From the NCBI RefSeq assembly GCF_001296045.1, contig NZ_LJHS01000004.1:62001-126000 (forward strand): DNA of 64,000 nt, read 5' to 3'. The first letter of the stretch is position 1. Every line of letters starts with the position of its first letter. The position numbers and the translations under genes were made by a program. Below the pieces are notes generated by a model. That model did no database searches. It was not told the origin of the DNA and saw nothing but the letters and a program-made list of their open reading frames with translations. The stretch comes from Rhizobium sp. AAP43 (GTDB lineage: Bacteria; Pseudomonadota; Alphaproteobacteria; Rhizobiales; Rhizobiaceae). Shown one piece after another: positions 17,503-25,724 of this stretch.

Positions 17503-18176
17503 CCGGCAATCTCCCGGTAGCGCGCGATGGCCTCGATCCCCGGTGCATCGCAGGCAAGCGCGCCCTGATCAAACACCAGCACGCGGGGGAAATCGGCAAC
17601 CAGATCGAGATCGTGGCTGATAACGACAGCCTGTTCGGGAAGCCCCTCGATGGCCGCCTTGACCAGCGCCCGGTTTCTCAGGTCAAGCTGGTTGGTCGGC
17701 TCGTCGAACAGGATCAGGTCCGGCTGGTTGATGACGACGGCGGCAAGGGCTGCAAGCTGCAACTCTCCACCCGAAAGCTCATGCGGCCGGCGACCGGCGA
17801 GATGGCCGATGCCGAAGCGGTTAAGGGCTGCAGTGACGGCCGTCTCCAGCGCCGCCCCCGTCAGCCCCCGCGTTTTTGGGCCAAGCCCAACATCGTCGCG
17901 AATGATCGGCAGGATGATCTGGTTACCGGGGTTCTGGAAAATGAAGCCCGTCTTTCCGCGAACCGCCTTTTCGTCCGTGACGGTATCGAAACCGTCAAGC
18001 GTCACCCGGCCCGCGCTGGGTTTGACGAGCCCGGCCAGAAGGCGTGCAAAACTGGTCTTGCCCGAGCCATTGAGCCCGATCACCCCGATCCGTGGCTCAT
18101 TGAGCGACAGCGTCAGCTGCTGAAGCGCGACATGCGCGCCATAGCGGAGTTCGGTCTGGTCGAAGGTGATCTGCAA
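17496..18176 (-). CDS. bioM: Biotin ECF transporter ATPase
   Basis: A 226-residue ABC ATPase: Walker A GLNGSGKT (34-41), Q-loop FQNPGNQI, signature LSGGE (134-138), Walker B LILFDEP (to 160) and switch His in VVISHDLDLVADF. Length and neighbours (bioN, bioY) identify the biotin-specific ECF system. The start appears to be TTG (TTGCAGATCACC) because no ATG or GTG lies near the family N-terminus; the upstream site is weak. Promoter and any biotin-dependent operator must lie in the 147 nt to the Mn-catalase stop. Confidence 0.94.
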   Translation of the reverse strand: MQITFDQTELRYGAHVALQQLTLSLNEPRIGVIGLNGSGKTSFARLLAGLVKPSAGRVTLDGFDTVTDEKAVRGKTGFIFQNPGNQIILPIIRDDVGLGPKTRGLTGAALETAVTAALNRFGIGHLAGRRPHELSGGELQLAALAAVVINQPDLILFDEPTNQLDLRNRALVKAAIEGLPEQAVVISHDLDLVADFPRVLVFDQGALACDAPGIEAIARYREIAGC

Positions 18177-18200
18177 GGGCGGCCCCGTCCGGTGTCGAGG

Positions 18201-18211
18201 CTTCTATAGAC
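18201..18211. promoter_or_regulatory. Possible BioR-like site upstream of bioM
   Basis: The palindrome TCTATAGA (18203-18210) lies 27 nt upstream of the bioM start. The surrounding TTCTATAGAC agrees at 7 of 10 positions with the TTATMTATAA motif described for the alphaproteobacterial biotin regulator BioR. It could equally be a plain -10 element. Confidence 0.25.
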
Positions 18212-18281
18212 CGGGGAGGCCGCAAGGGGGAAGCGCAGGGTTGACGATTTGCCGAATCCGCTTGACTTGGGGCTGGCGCAA

Positions 18282-18304
18282 GCCGGGGCTTTTCCAGCCC
18301 CGGC
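18282..18304 (-). terminator. Hairpin after Mn catalase
   Basis: Perfect 9-bp stem, GCCGGGGCT with AGCCCCGGC, loop TTTCC, 20 nt beyond the catalase stop. It lacks a T-run on the minus strand, so termination strength is uncertain. It separates the catalase from bioMNY. Confidence 0.5.
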
Positions 18305-18323
18305 CGTGGATGTGCTCTTTTTG

Positions 18324-19250
18324 TTATCTGGACTTTTTGTAGAGCTTCTCTGCGATCTCGAACATTTCTTCCGGCGAGTAGTCCGGCGTGAAGGCTGAGG
18401 GGACGCCGACAAACTGGTGGATCTTGCCACCTTCCGGCATGCCGTCCACCACTTCGAGTTCGCCTGGCGGATCATTCGGCAAGGCGACTTCGCCATTGCC
18501 CCAGATCCCGGACATCTCCTTGTAATCGTTCGGGCTGAACGTATAGAGCCGGCGATGCGAGCCTTCGTCGAGATATTTCTGGCACTCGGGGATCTTGTCG
18601 AGCGGGATGTTCGGCGTGGGCAGGAACTTCTTCACGTCGACGCCGGTGATCTTCTCGAGAGCCAGCGCATAGGCATGGGCATGGACCGAGCCGCGCACGA
18701 GCAGATAGCCGCAGACTTCCCGTCCGGTGGGATCAGACAGGGTTTCATAGACCCTGAGCTTATGCAGGCGGGCACCGCATTCCAGGTGGAAGTTGTGCAA
18801 GAGGTCGACCACGACATTGCCCGTCGTGGTGATGAAGTCGTTGTTCCACGAGACGCCATTGCTGTTGACCGGCATCGCGCCGCCGCCGCCAGAGAGGAAG
18901 GCGGCAGCCAGCCGGATATCCTTCATGCCCTCATAGGGCGCATCGGAAATATCCCCGCCATCCCCTTCGTCGCCATCAGGAACATCCGGGCCGTTGTTCA
19001 GCATCACGACGCCGTTGCTGACGAGCTCGACATGACCGAGCTCCTCGGCGGTAATGCTGGCGACCAAGGAATAGAAGGGTCTGAGTTTTTCCTTGCTGCG
19101 AAAGTTGAAGCTCTGAAACATATAGTTCCCGAGTGTGGACATTTCGCCGTATTTCCCACCGAGCAGTTCCTGCAGGGCAGCGGCGGCGTTTGGATCTGCA
19201 CGCTTGGGTGCTGGCAGGTTTGCCTGCAGCTTGTCGACTCTCATGAACAT
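18324..19250 (-). CDS. Manganese catalase family protein
   Basis: A 308-residue non-haem catalase of the dimanganese type. The ferritin-like bundle shows the glutamate/histidine ligands expected: a Glu in LQELLGGKYGEMSTLGNYMFQ, ITAEELGHVELVSNGV (EExxH), NFHLECGARLHKLRVYE (ExxxxxH-type) and RGSVHAHAYALALEKITG. The C-terminal GEVALPNDPPGELEV is typical. It dismutates hydrogen peroxide in the cytoplasm. ATG at 19250 has AAAGGA seven bases upstream; a second in-frame ATG follows two codons later. An EcfG-type promoter about 32 nt upstream suggests control by the general stress response. Confidence 0.93.
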   Translation of the reverse strand: MFMRVDKLQANLPAPKRADPNAAAALQELLGGKYGEMSTLGNYMFQSFNFRSKEKLRPFYSLVASITAEELGHVELVSNGVVMLNNGPDVPDGDEGDGGDISDAPYEGMKDIRLAAAFLSGGGGAMPVNSNGVSWNNDFITTTGNVVVDLLHNFHLECGARLHKLRVYETLSDPTGREVCGYLLVRGSVHAHAYALALEKITGVDVKKFLPTPNIPLDKIPECQKYLDEGSHRRLYTFSPNDYKEMSGIWGNGEVALPNDPPGELEVVDGMPEGGKIHQFVGVPSAFTPDYSPEEMFEIAEKLYKKSR

Positions 19251-19281
19251 GGTGATGTCCTTTGGTTGGAGGCATGGACAC

Positions 19282-19306
19282 AACCTTCGGATACAGGGCT
19301 TGTTCC
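19282..19306 (-). promoter_or_regulatory. EcfG-type general stress promoter of Mn catalase
   Basis: On the minus strand GGAAC (19306-19302) is followed after exactly 16 nt by GGTT (19285-19282). This matches the alphaproteobacterial EcfG consensus GGAAC-N16/17-CGTT except for the first base of the -10. The start codon is 31 nt downstream, a suitable distance. Confidence 0.65.
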
Positions 19307-19417
19307 TCTGAAAACTCACGAGTGTTCGCGTCAAAGGCGAAATTCTTGGTGCAATCACGGTTGTAAGACCGTCAGAGTGATTGAACGAATGCAGAACATT
19401 CGCTAGCCTCCTTCCTC

Positions 19418-20605
19418 ATGGCGATTCATCTTCCGAATGTACTGGCGCGCAAAATCTTCCTTGAACGGCAGGGCCTGTCGCGCTCGCCGACAAAGGCACT
19501 GGGCCGTGATGGCTTGTACGCGCTGATCCATGATCTCGGCTTCGTGCAGATCGACAGCATCCAGTGGGTCGAGCGGGCGCATCACCAGATCCTGTTCTCG
19601 CGCAACCAGACCTACCGTCCCAAGGACCTCGCTCATCTCCTGGAAAAGGACCGATCGCTTTTCGAACACTGGACGCATGATGCCTCGGTCATCCCCTCGG
19701 CCTTCTTTCCCTATTGGAAACATCGCTTCATTCGCCGGGAGGCGAAGATCATGGAGAACTGGGCGAAGTGGCAAGGGGAGGGGTTTGATCGGGCTTTCGA
19801 GGAAACCTATGCCCGCATCCGCGATCATGGGCCCGTCATGGCCCGCGACGTCAAGGATGAGGACCACAAGTCCGGCGGCTGGTGGAACTGGCATCCGTCG
19901 AAGACCGCGCTCGAATATCTCTGGCATACGGGCAAGCTATCGATTGCCCGGCGCGACGGGTTCCAGAAAGTGTATGACCTGTCGGAGCGGATCATCCCGG
20001 CCGAACATCACGCAGGCGAGGTCGACCATGACAGTTTTGTCGACTGGGCCTGCCGGTCGGCACTGACCCGCCTCGGCTTCGCGACATCAGGCGAGATTGC
20101 CGCCTTCTTCGACCTGATCACCCCGGACGAGGCGAAGCTCTGGGTCGCCGCCCATCGCGACGAGCTGGAGGAGGTGACGCTCGGCACCGTAGACGGCAAG
20201 TCCCGCATCTCCTTCGCCTTTGTCGATCAGCTCGGCAGCCTCATCGAGGCGCCCGAACCACCAGCCCGCATCCGCGTGCTCTCGCCCTTCGATCCGCTGA
20301 TCCGTGACCGCAACCGCAGCGAACGCCTGTTCGGCTTCTTCTATCGCATCGAGATCTACGTGCCGGAGCCAAAGCGGCAATACGGCTATTACGTCTTCCC
20401 GCTTCTGGAGGGGGATCGCCTGATCGGCCGCATCGACATGAAGGCGGAGCGCAAGGCCGGCGTGCTGGCCGTGCGCCGTCTCTGGCTCGAACCGGGCGTC
20501 AAACCAACGGCCGGCCGGCTTGATCGGCTCGATGCCGAATTGCAGCGCATGGCCCGCTTCGTCGGCATGGACAGCGTGCAGCACCTTGATGGCTGGCTCG
20601 GCTGA
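19418..20605 (+). CDS. Winged-helix DNA glycosylase, YcaQ/AlkX-like
   Basis: A 395-residue protein of the HTH_42 family. The segment LGFVQIDSIQWVERAHHQILFSR contains Q-I-D, agreeing with the Q-phi-D motif of YcaQ/AlkX glycosylases that unhook interstrand crosslinks, in contrast to Q-phi-Q of AlkZ. Later landmarks are LFEHWTHDASVIP, VLSPFDPLIRDRNRSERLFGF and DRLIGRIDMKAERKAGVLAV. Probable role: removal of bulky or crosslinking N7-alkylguanines. It starts 10 nt or so after a clear intergenic spacer with the sequence CTTCCTCATGGCG and no strong ribosome binding site. Divergent from Mn catalase. Confidence 0.85.
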   Translation: MAIHLPNVLARKIFLERQGLSRSPTKALGRDGLYALIHDLGFVQIDSIQWVERAHHQILFSRNQTYRPKDLAHLLEKDRSLFEHWTHDASVIPSAFFPYWKHRFIRREAKIMENWAKWQGEGFDRAFEETYARIRDHGPVMARDVKDEDHKSGGWWNWHPSKTALEYLWHTGKLSIARRDGFQKVYDLSERIIPAEHHAGEVDHDSFVDWACRSALTRLGFATSGEIAAFFDLITPDEAKLWVAAHRDELEEVTLGTVDGKSRISFAFVDQLGSLIEAPEPPARIRVLSPFDPLIRDRNRSERLFGFFYRIEIYVPEPKRQYGYYVFPLLEGDRLIGRIDMKAERKAGVLAVRRLWLEPGVKPTAGRLDRLDAELQRMARFVGMDSVQHLDGWLG

Positions 20606-20638
20606 GCAACGGAAAAATCAATCAGAAAGACTTAAGGC

Positions 20639-21055
20639 ATGACCGACAACAGCGCCTACCACATCGAAACCCGCATGCCTTCCATCGACGACTACATGCG
20701 CCTGCGCCTCGAGTCTGGCCTCACACCCTTTTCGCGGGAGGCGGCGGAAAAGGGTCTGCCCAATTCGATCTTTGGTGTCTCGCTGATGCTGGGTGACGAG
20801 ACCATCGGCATGGGCCGGATCATTGGCGATGGCGGCTGCTTTTTTCAGGTGACCGATATCGCCATCCTGCCGGCCCATCAGGGCAAAGGGCTCGCCAAGT
20901 GGATCATGACGGCCCTGTCGGACTTCATCGCTACCCTGCCCAAGACCGCCTATGTCAGCCTGATCGCCGACGTGCCGGCCAACCGGCTCTATGCGCAGTT
21001 CGGTTTCGCGGAAACCGCGCCCCGTTCCATCGGCATGGCGCGGAAGGTCCGCTGA
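20639..21055 (+). CDS. GNAT family N-acetyltransferase
   Basis: A 138-residue acetyltransferase. Motif A is VTDIAILPAHQGKGLAKWIM (Q-G-K-G-L pyrophosphate loop), followed by motif B around NRLYAQFGFAETAP. The compact size and GMGRIIGDGGCFFQVTDIAI match small GNATs acting on metabolites or peptides; substrate unknown. TTAAGGC precedes the ATG. It lies 33 nt after the glycosylase gene on the same strand, so the two may share a transcript. Confidence 0.85.
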   Translation: MTDNSAYHIETRMPSIDDYMRLRLESGLTPFSREAAEKGLPNSIFGVSLMLGDETIGMGRIIGDGGCFFQVTDIAILPAHQGKGLAKWIMTALSDFIATLPKTAYVSLIADVPANRLYAQFGFAETAPRSIGMARKVR

Positions 21056-21081
21056 GGTCTATGGGTTTCATCGGCCCCGTC

Positions 21082-21120
21082 TTGAAAATTCCATCATATG
21101 ACGTATATTCTAGTCGTCAT
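21082..21120 (+). promoter_or_regulatory. Promoter and operator of the Xre-RES operon
   Basis: TTGAAA (21082-21087) and TATATT (21104-21109) are spaced by 16 nt, a good sigma-70 promoter. An inverted repeat ATGACG (21098-21103) / CGTCAT (21115-21120), with 11 nt between the arms, brackets the -10 box, a natural autoregulatory operator for the downstream Xre protein. Confidence 0.65.
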
Positions 21121-21135
21121 TTGAAGGAGACTCGA

Positions 21136-21567
21136 ATGTTGAACCCATCTGTGATGCAAGACGATCGCCCCGCCCGTCTTCAGGGCTTCAGTGCAGAAAC
21201 CGACCGCACGCGTCTGTCGAGAACGGCGCTCAAGGCCTATCGGCGACTGGCCGAGCAGTGGGGCCTGACAGGCCAGCAGGCAGCAGCCTTGCTCGGTGTC
21301 TCGATGAGCACCTGGGAAAGGCTGAAGCCTGAGACGGTTGAAAAGACACTGACCCAGGACCAGATGACCCGCATCTCGGCACTCACCGGCATCTACAAGG
21401 CGCTGCATCTGCTCTTTGCCGATCAGATGGCTGATCGCTGGCTGCAGCTGGAAAACACCGGTCCGCTCTTTGATCGGCTGACGCCGGTGGCCGCCATGAT
21501 CGAGGGCGGCATTCCGCATATGCTGGAAGTGCGCCGCTATCTCGACGCGGTGCGGGGAGGTCTCTGA
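21136..21567 (+). CDS. Xre/MbcA/ParS-type antitoxin
   Basis: A 143-residue protein. The N-terminal Xre helix-turn-helix (LAEQWGLTGQQAAALLGVSMSTWERLK) is followed by the ParS/MbcA toxin-binding domain (DUF2384-like) with LTGIYKALHLLFADQMADRWLQLENTGPLFDRLTPVAAMIEGGI. These antitoxins neutralise RES-domain toxins and repress their own operon. ATG at 21136 has AAGGAGA upstream. Its TGA is followed immediately by the GTG of the toxin. Confidence 0.92.
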   Translation: MLNPSVMQDDRPARLQGFSAETDRTRLSRTALKAYRRLAEQWGLTGQQAAALLGVSMSTWERLKPETVEKTLTQDQMTRISALTGIYKALHLLFADQMADRWLQLENTGPLFDRLTPVAAMIEGGIPHMLEVRRYLDAVRGGL

Positions 21568-22275
21568 GTGCAGGTCGCCGGCATTCCGGTTGCCACGCTC
21601 GCCTTTCCGAAAACCGTCCGGCTCGTCTCGACGGCGCGGCTGCGTGAGGCGGTTCTGGCAAGCCTTGTCGACACATCCGATGAACTGGCGGAACTGGCCG
21701 AGATCGAAGCGGCAACGTCGAGCCGTCTGCAGGCGCAGGCCACCGGCATTTCCGGGCTCGCCGCCAACGAACTCGTCTACGACGTGCCGCATGCGCATTT
21801 CATCAATGCCTGCTTCGCCTACGCAAAGCCGCGTGAGCCGAACCGGTTCAACGGCGCCAATCGCGGTGCCTGGTATTCGGCACTGGTGGTCGAAACCTGC
21901 CTTGCGGAAATCAGCTTCCACATGACCAATTTTCTGAGCCATACCGGGGTATTCGAGGCGGTGGTCGAATATGCGGAAATGTTCTCAAGCGTCTCCGGTG
22001 ATTTCGTCGATCTGCGCGCCGTGCCAGACCATCCGGCGCTCGATCCCGACAAGGCGCGTGGCTATCCGCTCGGCAATGCGCTGGCTGACGACACACGAAG
22101 GGCAGGGGCGAACGGCATCATCTACCCCTCCGTTCGGCATTCGGGCGGCACCTGTCTCGCCGTGCTCCGCCCTGCCGCTGTCCAGTCGGTCCGTCAGGGA
22201 GACGTCTACCGCCTCGTCTGGTCAGGCAAGCCGACACCTGTGATCGAAGGGCCCGTCAACGCGCCTGTCGTTTAA
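21568..22275 (+). CDS. RES-domain toxin (NAD+-consuming)
   Basis: A 235-residue RES protein. Family residues are visible in NRFNGANRGAWYSAL (Arg93, Tyr103), ETCLAEISFH (Glu109/Glu114) and IIYPSVRHSGG (Ser). RES toxins partnered with Xre antitoxins degrade NAD+ by phosphorolysis or ADP-ribosylate targets such as Prs. It starts with GTG directly after the antitoxin stop, implying translational coupling. At 235 residues it is longer than many MbcT/ParT toxins because of an N-terminal helical extension (about residues 20-60) before the core. Confidence 0.9.
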   Translation: MQVAGIPVATLAFPKTVRLVSTARLREAVLASLVDTSDELAELAEIEAATSSRLQAQATGISGLAANELVYDVPHAHFINACFAYAKPREPNRFNGANRGAWYSALVVETCLAEISFHMTNFLSHTGVFEAVVEYAEMFSSVSGDFVDLRAVPDHPALDPDKARGYPLGNALADDTRRAGANGIIYPSVRHSGGTCLAVLRPAAVQSVRQGDVYRLVWSGKPTPVIEGPVNAPVV

Positions 22276-22276
22276 G

Positions 22277-22292
22277 AAAAGCCGTCAAGGCT
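22277..22292 (-). terminator. Weak terminator after flagellin
   Basis: Minus-strand reading gives AGCC-TTGAC-GGCT followed by TTTTC about 13 nt past the flagellin stop. The stem is only 4 bp, so this is tentative. Confidence 0.3.
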
Positions 22293-22304
22293 GACTGTTA
22301 CGTC

Positions 22305-23255
22305 TTACTGGAACAGCCGGAGCAGGATTTCCGGTTGGGAATTCGCAATCGAAAGCGATTGTGTTGCCAGTTGCTGCTGGGTCTGTAGCGCCTTGAGCCG
22401 CGCGGCCGTCTCTTCCATGTCGGCATCGACAAGCCGGCCCACACCATCGTCGACGGCGCTCTTCATCGTGGCAACGAATTCCGTTTGCATATCGATGCGC
22501 ACCGAAAGCGCGCCGAGGCTTGCAGCCGCGTCGGCCATGGCGCCCAGCATCATGTCGATCACGCTGACCATCTCGTCAATCTCCTCGCCGGTGGTCGCGT
22601 CGGTCAGGGCAATCTCCGGGTGGATGGCGTGGTTTTTGCCGTTCAGAAGTACCCATTCGGTCGCCGTGCCCAGATCGCGGGCGAACTCGACATTGGTGAG
22701 AATGCCATTGTGGAAGCTTTCATCGATCAGATGATTGGTGCCCCACTGATTGGTCATGCCGTAGGAGATGGTCTTGAGAGATACGCCGCTGTCGACACGG
22801 TTGAAGGACGACACGACAAGTCTGTCGGCGTCGTCGGACGCATCCATCCGATGCAGCCAATTCTGGCCGGAGAAGCTGGAGGATTCCACCACCGCATAGA
22901 TCTGCTCTTTCAGCTGGTCCAGCTCGGTGTTCACTTTCAGCTTGTCGACGCTGGTTTCTCTGGACGCAACCAGTTTTGCCTTGATCTGGTCGACGATGTC
23001 GATGACCGAGCTCATGCCGGCATAAGCGGTGTCGACGGCGGCGGCGCCAAGGCCAAGCGCGTCTTCCACGGCACCGAGTGCCTGCTGGTCGGATCTCAGC
23101 GTCGTGCTGATCGACCAGTAGGCAGCATTGTCGGACGCATCCCGAACTCTGAGGCCGGAAGATGTCTCCGCCTCGGATTTCAATATTTCGGTCGAAACAA
23201 GTCGCAAATTAGATAAGGCCGCAAATGCACTGCGGTTTGTCAGTATACTCGTCAT
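22305..23255 (-). CDS. Lone, divergent flagellin
   Basis: A 316-residue flagellin. The N-terminal D0/D1 region (MTSILTNRSAFAALSNLR, SGLRVRDASDNAAYWSISTTLRSDQ) and C-terminal D1/D0 region (LVDADMEETAARLKALQTQQQLATQSLSIANSQPEILLRLF) are clearly rhizobial in type. The central part is unusual: no long D2 serine/threonine/glycine-rich block, but several His and Trp (MTNQWGTNHLIDESFHNG, TEWVLLNGKNHAIHPEI). No other flagellar gene is nearby. The start matches the family, yet there is no Shine-Dalgarno sequence; a 10-bp inverted repeat ends 2 nt before the ATG. It may be a minor filament subunit or a structural scaffold. Confidence 0.88.
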   Translation of the reverse strand: MTSILTNRSAFAALSNLRLVSTEILKSEAETSSGLRVRDASDNAAYWSISTTLRSDQQALGAVEDALGLGAAAVDTAYAGMSSVIDIVDQIKAKLVASRETSVDKLKVNTELDQLKEQIYAVVESSSFSGQNWLHRMDASDDADRLVVSSFNRVDSGVSLKTISYGMTNQWGTNHLIDESFHNGILTNVEFARDLGTATEWVLLNGKNHAIHPEIALTDATTGEEIDEMVSVIDMMLGAMADAAASLGALSVRIDMQTEFVATMKSAVDDGVGRLVDADMEETAARLKALQTQQQLATQSLSIANSQPEILLRLFQ

Positions 23256-23257
23256 AC

Positions 23258-23295
23258 AGGTATCGAACGCACTTCTATGGTTACATTCGATACCT
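23258..23295 (-). promoter_or_regulatory. Leader hairpin or operator abutting the flagellin start
   Basis: Perfect 10-bp inverted repeat AGGTATCGAA / TTCGATACCT with an 18-nt spacer. Its proximal edge is 2 nt from the flagellin ATG. In RNA it would form a stem-loop covering the ribosome landing zone; in DNA it could be a dimeric repressor site. FlbT-family proteins are known to act on flagellin 5' leaders in alphaproteobacteria. Confidence 0.6.
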
Positions 23296-23315
23296 TCGTA
23301 TAAGATGGTTAAAGA

Positions 23316-23330
23316 AGGGTGTTTTACCCT
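23316..23330 (-). terminator. Short hairpin after ribBX
   Basis: On the minus strand AGGGT-AAAAC-ACCCT is followed by TCTTT, 25 nt past the ribBX stop. A weak intrinsic terminator upstream of the flagellin leader. Confidence 0.4.
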
Positions 23331-23354
23331 GCTAAATTTAAGGGATTTTTGCCT

Positions 23355-24455
23355 TCAAACGATCTCTGTCTGCGAGATCTTGATGCCAAAGCCTTCGAGG
23401 CCGACATAGTGGCGCTCGCGCGAGGACATCAGCTTGATCGAGGTGACGCCGAGATCTTTCAGGATCTGCGCACCCAGTCCGATTTCCAGCCATTCGCTTT
23501 CGCGCGCCTGGGCTTCCTGATGGCCTTCCCGGTCGTGTTTGCCAGTGCGCGCCGTGGTCGATGCACCGACGCCCACCGAGCCTTCGCGCAGATAGACGAT
23601 GATGCCGCGGCCTTTTTCTGCGATCTTCTTCATGATGCCTTCGATCTGCCGGTTGTTGCCGAAGACGTCAGCGCCGACATGTTCGAGATGCAAGCGCACC
23701 GGAATGTCCTCGCCATCACGGATATCGCCGAACACCACGGCCAGATGCTGCATCGGATCCCAGGGCAGGGAATAGCTGTGGCCCTTGGCGGTCCCGTAAG
23801 GCGTCTGGATGTCGAAGCTCGAATGCAGCTGGATCAGCGTTTCCTTGCGCTGGCGATAGGCGATGAGATCGGCGACCGACACCTGCTTCAACCCATGCTG
23901 CTCGGCAAAGGAGGCGACCTGCGGCCCACGCATCACGGTGCCGTCGTCATTGACCAGTTCGGAGATCACCCCGATCAGCGGCAGCGATGCCAGTCGGCAG
24001 AGATCGACGGCCGCTTCCGTATGGCCGGAGCGCATCAGCACGCCGCCTTCGCGGGCCACCAGCGGGAAGATGTGTCCGGGACGAACGAAATCGGCCGCGC
24101 CGACATTCGGATTGGCGAGGTTGCGCACCGTCAGCGTCCGGTCGTCGGCCGAGATGCCGGTCGTTGTGCCATGCTTGAAGTCGACCGAAACGGTGAAGGC
24201 GGTTGTATGGGCACTGTCATTGTCGGCAACCATGGCCGAGAGGTTCAGCCGCTTGGCCTCTTCCTTCGGCATCGGCGCGCAGACGATGCCCGATGTGTGG
24301 CGCACGATAAAGGCCATCTTTTCCGGCGTGCAATGCACGGCTGCGACGATCAGGTCACCTTCGTTCTCGCGGCCGTCATCGTCCATGACGACGACGATCT
24401 CGCCCGCTTCGAAGGCACGGATGGCGTCCACGACGCGCTTCTGGTCATAGCTCAT
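23355..24455 (-). CDS. ribB: 3,4-dihydroxy-2-butanone-4-phosphate synthase with degenerate RibA-like domain (RibBX)
   Basis: A 366-residue two-domain protein. Residues 1-205 are a complete RibB: VVMDDDGRENEGDLIVAA, HTTAFTVSVDFKHGTTTGISADDR, RPGHIFPL and RSGHTEAAVDLCRLA, which converts ribulose 5-phosphate to DHBP for riboflavin. Residues about 205-366 resemble GTP cyclohydrolase II but lack its zinc cysteines; the equivalent stretch reads LHLEHVGADVFGNNRQIEG, so it should not make the pyrimidine precursor. Such RibBX proteins are known in rhizobia. It starts 10 nt after aroC and is likely co-transcribed. Confidence 0.92.
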   Translation of the reverse strand: MSYDQKRVVDAIRAFEAGEIVVVMDDDGRENEGDLIVAAVHCTPEKMAFIVRHTSGIVCAPMPKEEAKRLNLSAMVADNDSAHTTAFTVSVDFKHGTTTGISADDRTLTVRNLANPNVGAADFVRPGHIFPLVAREGGVLMRSGHTEAAVDLCRLASLPLIGVISELVNDDGTVMRGPQVASFAEQHGLKQVSVADLIAYRQRKETLIQLHSSFDIQTPYGTAKGHSYSLPWDPMQHLAVVFGDIRDGEDIPVRLHLEHVGADVFGNNRQIEGIMKKIAEKGRGIIVYLREGSVGVGASTTARTGKHDREGHQEAQARESEWLEIGLGAQILKDLGVTSIKLMSSRERHYVGLEGFGIKISQTEIV

Positions 24456-24465
24456 GCGTCAGGCC

Positions 24466-25560
24466 TCACTTCAGGCGGCCGGTCTGGCCGCGATCCCTCA
24501 GAATATGGTCGAGAATGGTGCAGGCGAGCATCGCCTCACCGACAGGCACGGCACGAATTCCGACGCAGGGGTCGTGACGACCCTTGGTGCGCACATCCAC
24601 TTCCTGCCCGTCGGAATCGATTGAGCGGCGTTCGGTCAGGATCGACGAGGTCGGCTTGATGGCAAAACGGGCGACCAGCGGCTCGCCGGTCGCAATTCCG
24701 CCCAGCACGCCGCCGGCATGGTTGGACAGGAAAACCGGCTTGCCATCCGGGCCGATCCGCATTTCGTCGGCATTTTCCTCACCGGTGATTTCGGCCGCCC
24801 CAAAGCCATTGCCGATCTCCACGCCCTTGACGGCGTTGATCGACATCAGGCCGGCCGCGATCTCCTGATCGAGCTTGCCATAGACCGGAGCCCCGATCCC
24901 GGCCGGCACACCCTCGGCCACGACTTCGATGACGGCGCCGACGGATGAGCCTGCCTTGCGGATCTCGTCGAGATAGCGTTCCCAGACCGGAACGATCTCG
25001 GCATCCGGCGCGAAGAACGGGTTCTGGTCGACCTGCGCCCAGTCCCAGTTGTCGCGGTTGATCTTGTGTTTGCCGATCTGCACCAGTGCGCCGCGAATGG
25101 TGACATCAGGCATGGCCAATCGCGCCAGCGCACCGGCGGCCACGCGTGCCGCCGTCTCGCGGGCAGACGAGCGTCCGCCGCCGCGATAGTCGCGAATGCC
25201 GTATTTCAGGTCATAGGTGAAGTCGGCATGGCCCGGACGGAAACGCTTGGCGATCTCGCCATAGTCCTTCGACCGCTGATCCGTGTTCTCGATGAAGAGC
25301 GAAACGGGCGTGCCCGTCGTGATCATCGAGCCGTCATCCTGCGGCATCACGCCGGACAGCACCTTGACGATATCGTCCTCGCGCCGCTGGGTAACGAAAC
25401 GCGACTGGCCAGGTTTGCGCTTGTCCATGAAGGCCTGCAGGTCCTCCTGGACGAAGCGAATGCCGGGAGGGCAGCCATCGACGACCGCGCCAAGCGCCGG
25501 ACCATGGCTTTCGCCCCAGGTGGTGACGCGGAAGAGATGACCGAAACTGTTATGCGACAT
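24466..25560 (-). CDS. aroC: Chorismate synthase
   Basis: A 364-residue enzyme making chorismate from EPSP with reduced FMN, last step of the shikimate pathway. Signatures: [27 protein letters not shown] at the N-terminus, RRGGGRSS-type motif as [23 protein letters not shown], and [28 protein letters not shown] at the C-terminus. The ATG follows a normal spacer and needs no correction. Paired with ribBX, so two chorismate/flavin-related steps share a unit. Confidence 0.97.
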   Translation of the reverse strand: MSHNSFGHLFRVTTWGESHGPALGAVVDGCPPGIRFVQEDLQAFMDKRKPGQSRFVTQRREDDIVKVLSGVMPQDDGSMITTGTPVSLFIENTDQRSKDYGEIAKRFRPGHADFTYDLKYGIRDYRGGGRSSARETAARVAAGALARLAMPDVTIRGALVQIGKHKINRDNWDWAQVDQNPFFAPDAEIVPVWERYLDEIRKAGSSVGAVIEVVAEGVPAGIGAPVYGKLDQEIAAGLMSINAVKGVEIGNGFGAAEITGEENADEMRIGPDGKPVFLSNHAGGVLGGIATGEPLVARFAIKPTSSILTERRSIDSDGQEVDVRTKGRHDPCVGIRAVPVGEAMLACTILDHILRDRGQTGRLK

Positions 25561-25724
25561 GAAGACGAACCACTACATTCTGGCTGGCGACACTCTGATG
25601 GCCAGCGCGGGCCTTGGATGCCGACACTCTTAAAGCAAATCGGCGAAACCTGTGAAGCGGTTTTGCGCAATCCCGGGCGATTGCCGGGCGGGCCAGGCGG
25701 CCCGCAACCGGCAGGAGCAAGATC

